This document shows, piece after piece, positions 43,330 to 51,107 of a stretch of DNA of 64,000 nucleotides. Source of the DNA: Spirosoma sp. SC4-14 (GTDB lineage Bacteria; Bacteroidota; Bacteroidia; Cytophagales; Spirosomataceae); the NCBI RefSeq assembly GCF_037201965.1, contig NZ_CP147518.1:4891001-4955000 (forward strand), given 5' to 3'. Below the pieces are notes generated by a model that did not search any database, was not told where the DNA came from, and saw only the letters and a program-made list of their open reading frames with translations. The first letter of the stretch is position 1, and every line of letters begins with the position of its first letter. The translations under genes and the position numbers were made by a program.

Positions 43330-45027
43330 ATGGCTATTAATAATTTATTAGATACTAATACAGTAAGTTTTAGCGATATTATTGGTAACGGAAAGATATA
43401 TCAGGTCCCTGTTTATCAGCGGAATTATTCGTGGAAAGAAGATAATTGGGAAGACTTATGGAATGACATTGTATCACTTTCCGAACCTGAGTCAGTGCAC
43501 TATATGGGTTCCATTGTTCTACAGAATCAAGGCGAAAAAAAATACACAATTATCGATGGCCAGCAGCGATTAGTAACACTAAGCATCATTGTTTTTGCAG
43601 TGATCAAGTTAATTCAGGAGCTAGCCGATAAGCATATAGACGAAGCTGCCAATAGGGAGAGAATTAGTTTACTCAGTAGCAAATTTCTTGAAGATAAAGA
43701 TCCAGCTTCATTAACCTATTCATCAAAATTATCGTTAAACGAAAATAATAATAGCTTTTACCAATCTCATTTGATGGTATTCAGACCTCCAATTAATGAA
43801 CGAACATTACGGGATTCTGATAAATTACTATGGAAAGCCTATAATTTTTTCGTAAATACGTTACAGAAGCATTTCAAAAGTAATTTTGATGGAGAAAAAA
43901 TAGCAACGTTCCTAAATAAAATTATAGCAGAACGTTTAATGTTCATACAAATAGTTGTAGAGAACGAAGTTAGCGCCTATACAGTTTTTGAGACTTTAAA
44001 TTCAAGGGGAGTAGATCTAACGGTTACGGATTTACTTAAAAATTATTTATTTTCCGTTTCTACCAGAAATGATTTAGTTCACGTTAAAGAAAAATGGCAA
44101 AGGATTGTCGATGCAGTAGGGCTGGATACATTCCCAGCTTTTTTGCGTCATTACTGGATTTCTAAATACAAACTAATACGACAGGAATATTTATTTAGAG
44201 CCGTCAAAGAAATCACCAAAACATCCATAGATGTTATTAATCTTTTGGATGAACTAGAAAAAAATGCTCAATTGTATAATGCGTTGACTAATTCATCAGA
44301 TCCCTTTTGGATCGGATTAAGGGAAGCCAGAAAGGCAATAAAAGAGCTTGAATTATTTAAAGAAAGACAGGCATTGCCATTATTATTAGCTGTTTACAAT
44401 AATCTTAGTCAGGAAGAATTTATTAAAACACTTCGTATTGTTAGTATTATTACATTTAGATATACGGTGGTGAGCGGATTAAATACTAACCCCAAAGAGC
44501 AATATTATAGCCAAACAGCGATCAAAGTAAGCCGTGGAGAGTGCCAAAATTCATATAGTATAGCTCAGGAATTTCGGCCATTATATGTTAGCGATTTAGA
44601 TTTTAAAAATGACTTTTCGACCCTTTCAGTCAAAACAAAAGGTAAAAACAGAAAACTCGCGAGATATATTTTATTTAAAATTGAAAATCAATTAAGCGGA
44701 GCCGACAGAGATTACGAAGACGATCCGGCAACAATCGAACATATTCTGCCAGAGAATTCAGACCTGGACTGGCTGGTAGATTTTCCTCCAGCGATTCAGG
44801 AAAACTATATATATCGAATTGGGAATGACACCCTGTTAGAGGAAGATAAAAACCGGGATTGTGGTACAAAGTCGTTCACAGAAAAGAAAAGGGTATACCA
44901 AACCAGTCAATATACAATGTCAAGAACTATTACGGCTAATGAATGGACGCCTAATACAGTAGATATAAGACAAGGGCGGTTAGCCGATACGGCAACCGCT
45001 GTTTGGCGTTTAACCCAGCTCGACTAA
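43330..45027 (+). CDS. DUF262/DUF1524 protein (GmrSD-like, probable nuclease-type defence factor)
   Basis: This 565-residue protein has the DUF262 ParB-like NTPase/binding domain at its N-terminus, with PVYQRNYSW at 27-35 and IDGQQRL at 75-81. Its C-terminus is DUF1524, an HNH-type nuclease: His471 in TIEHILPEN, Asn499 in RIGNDTLLEEDKN and a basic tail with W at 539 and 559. The pair defines the GmrSD group, type IV restriction enzymes against modified phage DNA, though many homologues are uncharacterised. The gene is clearly AT-rich compared with both flanks and uses AT-ending codons, a sign of transfer. A 76-residue gene follows after 7 bp. Confidence 0.85.
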   Translation: MAINNLLDTNTVSFSDIIGNGKIYQVPVYQRNYSWKEDNWEDLWNDIVSLSEPESVHYMGSIVLQNQGEKKYTIIDGQQRLVTLSIIVFAVIKLIQELADKHIDEAANRERISLLSSKFLEDKDPASLTYSSKLSLNENNNSFYQSHLMVFRPPINERTLRDSDKLLWKAYNFFVNTLQKHFKSNFDGEKIATFLNKIIAERLMFIQIVVENEVSAYTVFETLNSRGVDLTVTDLLKNYLFSVSTRNDLVHVKEKWQRIVDAVGLDTFPAFLRHYWISKYKLIRQEYLFRAVKEITKTSIDVINLLDELEKNAQLYNALTNSSDPFWIGLREARKAIKELELFKERQALPLLLAVYNNLSQEEFIKTLRIVSIITFRYTVVSGLNTNPKEQYYSQTAIKVSRGECQNSYSIAQEFRPLYVSDLDFKNDFSTLSVKTKGKNRKLARYILFKIENQLSGADRDYEDDPATIEHILPENSDLDWLVDFPPAIQENYIYRIGNDTLLEEDKNRDCGTKSFTEKKRVYQTSQYTMSRTITANEWTPNTVDIRQGRLADTATAVWRLTQLD

Positions 45028-45034
45028 ACTAGCT

Positions 45035-45265
45035 ATGTCCACCATCCATAAATCCCAGAATTTCAACGACATTCCTGCCTACGACAAGGAATACTGGTGG
45101 TCTAAAACACCTCAGGAACGACTGGCGGCCGCTCTGAAGTTAATTCGACGGGCTAAGGCAATTTATTATGCAAACCCAGCGAATGCATCGTTAGGCAATG
45201 GAGGACAAGTACTTAAATCTAACCGCCCAATTAAGCATCGAAAACTACCGATGTTAGAGCCCTAA
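45035..45265 (+). CDS. Small YWW-x-KTPxERL protein linked to the DUF262 gene
   Basis: This 76-residue protein starts 7 bp after the DUF262 gene. Its centre reads PAYDKEYWWSKTPQERLAAA followed by LKLIRRAKAIY. Short proteins with a YW..KTP.ERL helix are found in many genomes near mobile or toxin-antitoxin-like genes, often beside nucleotidyltransferases. The remainder is basic and probably unstructured. Base composition is closer to the host than that of its upstream partner. The close spacing argues for co-expression with the DUF262 protein, but a direct partnership is inference. Confidence 0.6.
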   Translation: MSTIHKSQNFNDIPAYDKEYWWSKTPQERLAAALKLIRRAKAIYYANPANASLGNGGQVLKSNRPIKHRKLPMLEP

Positions 45266-45278
45266 CCTCTAACCTTCC

Positions 45279-45764
45279 TTACTGCCCACACTCCGCGCTT
45301 CCTTTGCAGTCAAGCACTACAAAAAGCTCGGAGCGGATTCGCCAGCCAGCATCCGTTTTGCGCCACATGGCCAGATAAACACCCGTTAGGGTTTGAATAC
45401 CGTCCGCTCGTTTGAAGCGTCCTGTCCAATGACCGTGTTCTGCAGCTAAAGGTGCCGATGAGCTGAGCTGAATGCGATCAGTGCTACGCACATAACCCAG
45501 AAAGTTCGGATCGTTAAATTGGGGAGCAACCGAGGCCAGCACCGAATCGCGGCCCGACACATGCGAACCACTCCCCCGCGTTACTTCTATTTCGGGAAGC
45601 ATCGTTTGCCCAAACGCGGTCAGATTACGTTCCTGAATCGCCCGGTTCGATTGCGCCCGCAGCGTCCGAATAGCCGCTTCGTCGGTCGATTTGGGCGTTG
45701 GCTGAGCAAACAGCGCATAGGGTGCCAGCAGCACGTTCAAGAGCAAAGCAATTCGTAACAACAT
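45279..45764 (-). CDS. Secreted DUF4440 (SnoaL/NTF2-like) protein
   Basis: This 161-residue protein has a signal peptide (MLLRIALLLNVLLAPYALFAQ) and an NTF2-like cone fold of the DUF4440 family: AIRTLRAQSNRAIQERNLTAF at the first helix and VYLAMWRKTDAGWRIRSELFVVL at the last strand pair. The fold offers a ligand pocket, but family members have varied or unknown roles. Two cysteines near the end (VLDCKGSAECGQ) could form a disulfide in the periplasm. It is 7 bp downstream of the M14 peptidase gene and probably in the same operon. Confidence 0.8.
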   Translation of the reverse strand: MLLRIALLLNVLLAPYALFAQPTPKSTDEAAIRTLRAQSNRAIQERNLTAFGQTMLPEIEVTRGSGSHVSGRDSVLASVAPQFNDPNFLGYVRSTDRIQLSSSAPLAAEHGHWTGRFKRADGIQTLTGVYLAMWRKTDAGWRIRSELFVVLDCKGSAECGQ

Positions 45765-45771
45765 ATCCGAA

Positions 45772-47496
45772 TTAGTTTAGCCGATAAACCGGGTAACGGT
45801 TATGCGTTTTCTCGTAATAAGGCGTCTGTCGGTAAATGAAATTCAGTTGGGCATCGGCACTTTCGGCAAAGGCCTTATCGCTGGCCCGTTTTTCTTCCAG
45901 TTGTTTCCGCAACGCCGGGTTCGTTTTCACTAATTCGGCCGCTGTGTCTTCGAAAATATAATCGGCGAAATATTCTTTCTGATCGAGAATACTATCGAAG
46001 AAATTCCAGGCAAAAAATGAGTCGATTGCCTGCGGTTCCAGCGTTTCAACAATGTATCGGTTCGTTGGCTGATCGGTTCTGACCACGTAATCGCCTTTGT
46101 AGAACTGGATTTTCTGTGATTCGGTCCTCAGCTTTACGCCCGTATGAATATAATGCCCTTCATACGGACGTTGTGGGCTTTTATAATCCGTTATGTAATA
46201 AGCCGATACCGTCATTAGCGTATCGCGTGTAAGCATTTGTAGTTTCACGCCGTTGCGCTTCAGTTCGGCAATAACCTCTGGCCAGGCTTGTGGAATCACA
46301 TAAGCGCGGGGTTTATCGATCTGCCCATCGACTACAAACGTGTTCCGATAGGCGATGCGCTTCGTAAAGGGTTTTGTCCGGTCGTAATAAAGCCGTTTCA
46401 GGCCCGACACATCGCTGGGTCTGTAAGCAGCTTCGTAGCCCAGAAACGTCACCGAATCGACCTGATTCCGGTCGAGTTTATAGTTAAGCGCAAAGGTCGT
46501 TTGATCAGCAACAGCCTTGTTGGCTCGTTTCTGGTTGGCCAGAATCGTTTGCGCATCGCGTTCACACAACCGCAAAACAGCCTCATCGAACGCATACGTA
46601 GCCTTTACACGCGCTGGATACGGTTTCCACATGTGCGTTTCCAGCGTAAAGCCAAAACAATTGAACAGCGTTGCATAACCCGTCGAATAGCGGGGTGAAT
46701 CGTTGTAGCCAAACAGGCCGCTTTCGGGTGTATCGCCCATGTGGTTCACATAAGGCGCGGGCGGAAAACCGTTGCTCTGCAATACGTTATCCAACGCGGG
46801 CTGAAACGTTTGGGTCATATAGCCCGACACCATGGGATGCAGTTTATCTTTCTGGGTCGAAAAATAGGTCAGCACGTGCTGATAATCGGCGCCATCGCTG
46901 GTATGATTATCAATGAAAACCTGTGGTTTCAGCGATTGATACATCATTTGAAAAGCCCGCGTATTTTCGGCCTCGGCCTTAATAAAATCGCGATTCAGGT
47001 TCAAATTTCGTGCATTTCCACGAAACCCATACGACTCCGGTCCATTCTGATTTACCCGCGACACGCCCCGATTCAGGCTCCCCCCTACATTATAAACAGG
47101 CACTATAGCCAGCAGTACGTTTTTAGGTAATTTATTCGCTTTCAGCAGATCGCGGGCCATCATCATACAGGCATCGATGCCTTCAGGCTCGCCCGGATGG
47201 ATGCCATTGTTGATCAATAATGTAAGCCGGTCCGGTCGTGATGTAAATTGTTTGTCGGCAGCCAGCAAAAACAGATGCAACGGTTTACCCACATCGGTCT
47301 TTCCGATCTCGATCAGCTTTGCCTGTTCATACTGTTTATCAAGTTGCTGATACCAGCTAATTATTTGCGTGTAAGTGGCCGTCTGGTTCGTATCGCGTTC
47401 GTATGGCGTGCGCTCAGGTGCTTTGTTCTGCGCCCTTCCAACCATTAAAAAAAGCAAATTCAGTAGTACGAGCTGAAACGAAAAGGGTTTAATCAT
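45772..47496 (-). CDS. Secreted M14 family zinc carboxypeptidase
   Basis: This 574-residue protein has a signal peptide (MIKPFSFQLVLLNLLFLMVGRAQ) and an M14 metallopeptidase domain. The zinc ligands His100 and Glu103 are in NGIHPGEPEG, and the third is in FIDNHTSDGADYQ. The substrate-binding arginine region reads GNARNLNLNRDF. The catalytic Glu is probably in FGFTLETHMWKPY. The last 200 residues are a beta-rich extension typical of the Bacteroidota M14 subfamily. It removes C-terminal residues or cleaves peptidic material in the periplasm or outside. It is probably co-transcribed with the DUF4440 gene. Confidence 0.88.
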   Translation of the reverse strand: MIKPFSFQLVLLNLLFLMVGRAQNKAPERTPYERDTNQTATYTQIISWYQQLDKQYEQAKLIEIGKTDVGKPLHLFLLAADKQFTSRPDRLTLLINNGIHPGEPEGIDACMMMARDLLKANKLPKNVLLAIVPVYNVGGSLNRGVSRVNQNGPESYGFRGNARNLNLNRDFIKAEAENTRAFQMMYQSLKPQVFIDNHTSDGADYQHVLTYFSTQKDKLHPMVSGYMTQTFQPALDNVLQSNGFPPAPYVNHMGDTPESGLFGYNDSPRYSTGYATLFNCFGFTLETHMWKPYPARVKATYAFDEAVLRLCERDAQTILANQKRANKAVADQTTFALNYKLDRNQVDSVTFLGYEAAYRPSDVSGLKRLYYDRTKPFTKRIAYRNTFVVDGQIDKPRAYVIPQAWPEVIAELKRNGVKLQMLTRDTLMTVSAYYITDYKSPQRPYEGHYIHTGVKLRTESQKIQFYKGDYVVRTDQPTNRYIVETLEPQAIDSFFAWNFFDSILDQKEYFADYIFEDTAAELVKTNPALRKQLEEKRASDKAFAESADAQLNFIYRQTPYYEKTHNRYPVYRLN

Positions 47497-47605
47497 TTTT
47501 GTTTAGATTTTCCAAAGAGGATATAGTTATTGGTCATCTGTCATTAGCAAACAGGATTTGATGCAGATTTTACTTCCCTAACCACACAATGACCGATGCC
47601 TAACG

Positions 47606-49183
47606 CTACGGTTTCATTTTTTTCTTCTTTTTGGGTAAGGGTGGCGTACTGGCGGGCGGATGCCGATGGTGCGTTGCCTGCTCATAGGCATAGCATAATT
47701 TGATTAATGTCGGCTCACTAAACGGTCGACCAAGGAATTGTAAACCGGCAGGCAGATCATTATAGGTGAAGCCCATCGGTACCGTAAAAGCCGGAAAACC
47801 CGTTGGTGGCGAAAGGGCATTATTATTGGTTCCCGATGGCGTATTGAGGTCGCCCAACAAGCGGGGTGGATAGCTAAATGACGGATAGACAAGCACATCG
47901 ACCCCCGTCGAATCCATAGCCCGGAGCAGTAGCTGGCGGAGCCGTTCGCGCAGCGCCATATTTTTTGCCCATCCCTTATGCGCTTCGGGAGCCAGTGTAT
48001 CGGCATCCGAATCCAGCAATGTTTTCTCGATACTGGGATGAAATTGCTTTGATTTAATAATTGACTTCAGGCTTTTATGCGGAGCATTCGGCCCCAGACT
48101 AGCCAGATACAGATTAAAATCCCGACGCAATTGCGGAATGGTATCGAACGATTTATTAATCGTGTCCAGTTCAGGAACGCGCACCGAATCAATTACTGTA
48201 GCACCTGCCGCCCGCAATTCGTCCAGTGCTTTATTGAACAGGGCATACACCTGCGGATCTGAATTTTTGGGCATTACCATCTGACGAAAAACCCCGATTC
48301 GGGCTCCTTTCAACCCGTCCTTGTCAAGAAATTTCAGGTATGTTGGTGGAATTTTTCCCTCACTCCGTTTAGTCACCGTATCGGCTTTGTCGTATCCGGC
48401 AATCACATCTAGCACGCGCACCGCATCTTCTACAGTTCGGCAAATTGGACCGCCCGTATCATTGGTTAAGGCCAGCGGCATAATACCATCGCGACTGACC
48501 AGACCTAGTGTGGGCCGAAAACCCACCAGACTCTGATGCGACGAAGGACCCCGAATTGAGCTGCCCGTGTCAGTTCCTAAGCCAATGGCACCAAAATTAG
48601 CCGCCACAGCAGCCGCCGTTCCTCCACTCGATCCGGCTGTTGTACGTTTCGTATCGTAAGGATTGCGCGAATAGCCCGGCAAAATGGAGCTAACCGAAAC
48701 CTGCCCCGACGTAGCAAACTCGGCCAGATTCGATTTGGCAATAATAATCGCTCCGGCTTCACGAATCTGATGAACCACATGCGCATCGTCGGGTGGAATC
48801 GAGTTTTTCATCGCCAGCGTTCCGTTGGTAGTCGGCATGTCGTAGGTGTCGTAATTGTCTTTTACGATCACGGGAATACCATGGAGCGGACCGACAAATT
48901 TTCCGGTTGCCTTATAGATAGAATCTAAACGGCTGGCTTCGGACAAAGCTTTAGGATTTACCATGATAAGAGCATTCAGGTATGGCCCCTGCTTGTCGTA
49001 TGCCTCAATCCGATCCAGATACATCTGTACCAATTGAACGGCCGTTAGTTTACCCGATTGCATGGCTTCGTGCAAACTGCCGATGGTAGCTTCCTGAAGT
49101 TTATATGACTTAAACGACTGTCCATCAGCCAGTTCAACAACCAGAAGAAAAATGATTAACAGAGATAGGTAAGGTTTCCGCAT
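47606..49183 (-). CDS. Secreted amidase (amidase signature family)
   Basis: This 525-residue protein has a signal peptide and an amidase-signature core. The Ser-cisSer-Lys triad fits Lys108 (GIPVIVKDN), Ser185 (TTAGSSGGTAAA) and Ser209 (GTDTGSSIRGPS). The Gly before the nucleophile is Ser here, a small variation. The fold is complete, ending GLQFLGRPFSEPTLIKLCYAYEQ. The protein finishes in an unusual tail of Pro and Lys (PLPKKKKKMKP). Exported amidases of this kind act on aliphatic or amino-acid amides; the substrate is unknown. ATG 49183 is preferred to ATG 49189. Confidence 0.88.
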   Translation of the reverse strand: MRKPYLSLLIIFLLVVELADGQSFKSYKLQEATIGSLHEAMQSGKLTAVQLVQMYLDRIEAYDKQGPYLNALIMVNPKALSEASRLDSIYKATGKFVGPLHGIPVIVKDNYDTYDMPTTNGTLAMKNSIPPDDAHVVHQIREAGAIIIAKSNLAEFATSGQVSVSSILPGYSRNPYDTKRTTAGSSGGTAAAVAANFGAIGLGTDTGSSIRGPSSHQSLVGFRPTLGLVSRDGIMPLALTNDTGGPICRTVEDAVRVLDVIAGYDKADTVTKRSEGKIPPTYLKFLDKDGLKGARIGVFRQMVMPKNSDPQVYALFNKALDELRAAGATVIDSVRVPELDTINKSFDTIPQLRRDFNLYLASLGPNAPHKSLKSIIKSKQFHPSIEKTLLDSDADTLAPEAHKGWAKNMALRERLRQLLLRAMDSTGVDVLVYPSFSYPPRLLGDLNTPSGTNNNALSPPTGFPAFTVPMGFTYNDLPAGLQFLGRPFSEPTLIKLCYAYEQATHHRHPPASTPPLPKKKKKMKP

Positions 49184-49362
49184 GTACAAGTTAGTTGTGT
49201 CTGTGAATGAAGTTTAGCAAACCAAAACAGAATAAGCTGTAACTTTATGGCAGTTTTGGCGAATTTTCCCTATAAATCTAGCCTTCAAAACAGAATAATT
49301 AGCAAGTAGCCACAAAAAGTACAAGTCCATATTCGTTTCAACACGTTTTTAACATCTCTTTT

Positions 49363-50688
49363 ATGCATCGACTCATAACTCCGACTGCATTACTACTACT
49401 CATCTTCGGCTCATCAGCACAATTTACCCAGGCCCAGCAAACACCTGCCATCGACAAACGCTATACCGACGAAATCAAAAAACTGGCTGATCAGCCTGCG
49501 GTAAAAAAAGCATTCCAGACGTTTATTGACCTGGAGCCGCAAACGAAACAGGATTTAATCACCCTCACCGAAACGCCTTCTCCTCCCTTTAAAGAACAAG
49601 TCCGCGCCAAAAAATTTGCGGCTATGATGAAAGAGGCCGGAGCTGATTCGGTCTGGATCGATGAAGTCAGCAATGTATTGGCTAAACGAAAAGGTCGTTC
49701 GGGGAAGAAAACAATTATTGTTGAAGCTCACCTCGATACGGTGTTTCCCGAAGGTACCGATGTAAAGGTGAAGCAAAAAGGCGACACGCTGTATGCTCCT
49801 GGCGTTGGCGACGACACCCGCGGCCTGACCGCCGTTCTGGCTGTATTGAAAGGAATGGAAAAAGCTGGTATCGAAACTGATGCCGATGTGCTTTTTGTTG
49901 GTGCTGTTGGCGAAGAAGGTCTGGGCGATCTGCGCGGTGTCAAACATTTATTGCGAAAAGATGGCGGTATCAAACCCGACTCCTATATCGCCGTCGATGG
50001 CGATGGCATCAGCAGTATCACGCACCGTGGGCTGGGGTCGCATCGCTATCGGGTTACCTTCAAAGGGCCCGGTGGTCATTCCTACGGTTCGTTTGGGATT
50101 GTGAATCCACATAGTGCGTTAGGTAAGGCGATTTATTATTTCACCACCGACGCCGACAAGGTAACGCGGCAGGGGGTTAAAACAACCTATAGCGTGAGCG
50201 TTATCGGCGGTGGCACATCGGTCAATGCCATTCCCTACGAATCGTGGGCCGAAATCGATATGCGCTCCGAAAGTCCCGAAAAACTGAATGAAGTCGATCA
50301 GATTCTGCAAAACTCGGTACAGCGGGCCTTGAAAGACGAAAACAGCCTCAAACGGCAAGGGCCAGATTTGACGGTAGAAGTCAAAAAAATTGGCGATCGG
50401 CCATCGGGCCGAACCGACGCTACGGCCGCTATTGTGCAGCGGGCAATGGCCGTATCGAAATACCTGAACGCCGAACCACAACTCGAAGTAGCGTCGACCA
50501 ATGCCAACGCACCGATTTCGCTGGGCATCCCAACCGTAACGATTGGCAGCGGTGGCATTGGAGGTGGCGAACACGCCCTGAACGAGTGGTGGCTCAACGA
50601 CAAAGGCTACCTCGGCATGCAACGAATTCTGCTCCTGCTGCTAGCCGAAGCCGGGATTGATAAATCAGGAGGAACGGCTGCTAAATAA
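49363..50688 (+). CDS. Secreted M20 family metallopeptidase
   Basis: This 441-residue protein has a signal peptide (MHRLITPTALLLLIFGSSAQFTQAQ) and the M20 di-zinc fold. The metal ligands are His123 in EAHLDTVFPEG, Asp150 in GVGDDTRG, Glu185 in GAVGEEGLG and later an Asp in YIAVDGDG; the catalytic Asp is 125. The dimerisation domain includes FKGPGGHSYGSFG. The ending region IGGGEHALNEWW contains the last His ligand. It probably hydrolyses dipeptides or N-acyl amino acids outside the cytoplasm. It is divergent from the amidase gene, which suggests a peptide/amide scavenging function for this cluster. Confidence 0.9.
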   Translation: MHRLITPTALLLLIFGSSAQFTQAQQTPAIDKRYTDEIKKLADQPAVKKAFQTFIDLEPQTKQDLITLTETPSPPFKEQVRAKKFAAMMKEAGADSVWIDEVSNVLAKRKGRSGKKTIIVEAHLDTVFPEGTDVKVKQKGDTLYAPGVGDDTRGLTAVLAVLKGMEKAGIETDADVLFVGAVGEEGLGDLRGVKHLLRKDGGIKPDSYIAVDGDGISSITHRGLGSHRYRVTFKGPGGHSYGSFGIVNPHSALGKAIYYFTTDADKVTRQGVKTTYSVSVIGGGTSVNAIPYESWAEIDMRSESPEKLNEVDQILQNSVQRALKDENSLKRQGPDLTVEVKKIGDRPSGRTDATAAIVQRAMAVSKYLNAEPQLEVASTNANAPISLGIPTVTIGSGGIGGGEHALNEWWLNDKGYLGMQRILLLLLAEAGIDKSGGTAAK

Positions 50689-51107
50689 TTCTACGGAAAC
50701 GTCTATAATTCGTCGTTTAGCGAAAACAGGCTCACACATTCATCTCTCTTGGTGAAACGGAGATTTTGATTTGTGATGGGACCGCCCGACGGATGACAAT
50801 TTGAGATAGAGCATACCTATACTTGTCGCAATTAATTGAAGTTTGGCTAGTGTTGCGTAAAACGGGTATTTAAGAGGGCACTTGAATATGGAGTGTCTTG
50901 TAGAAGTGGGACCAACGTTTCAGACTACTGGACATGGCCTCTTCAAGAAGATACTGATGAATAAATGGGCCATTAGCGGACAAAGATGTCCGAAATCGTA
51001 CAGGTACTTTCCGTAACAGGGTGATTAAAGCGCAGCAGGCTGGTTTCGATACTATGGTACGATAATTGGGCCAATCAAACTAAATAGATCGGTTAAGCCG
51101 TATCCCT
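50689..51107. other. Non-coding gap of 419 bp before the FtsX-type gene
   Basis: No ORF with recognisable homology was found on either strand. A short palindrome CGGACA-N4-TGTCCG lies at 50977-50992, about 115 bp before the ATG, and may be an operator. Reading the minus strand gives short open stretches broken by stops, which do not resemble a known transposase. Confidence 0.45.

Noticed and set aside
50820..51000. Possible transposase remnant in the gap before the FtsX gene
   Set aside because: Reading either strand gives only short stretches broken by stops, and no DDE or Y1 motif or terminal inverted repeat is visible.
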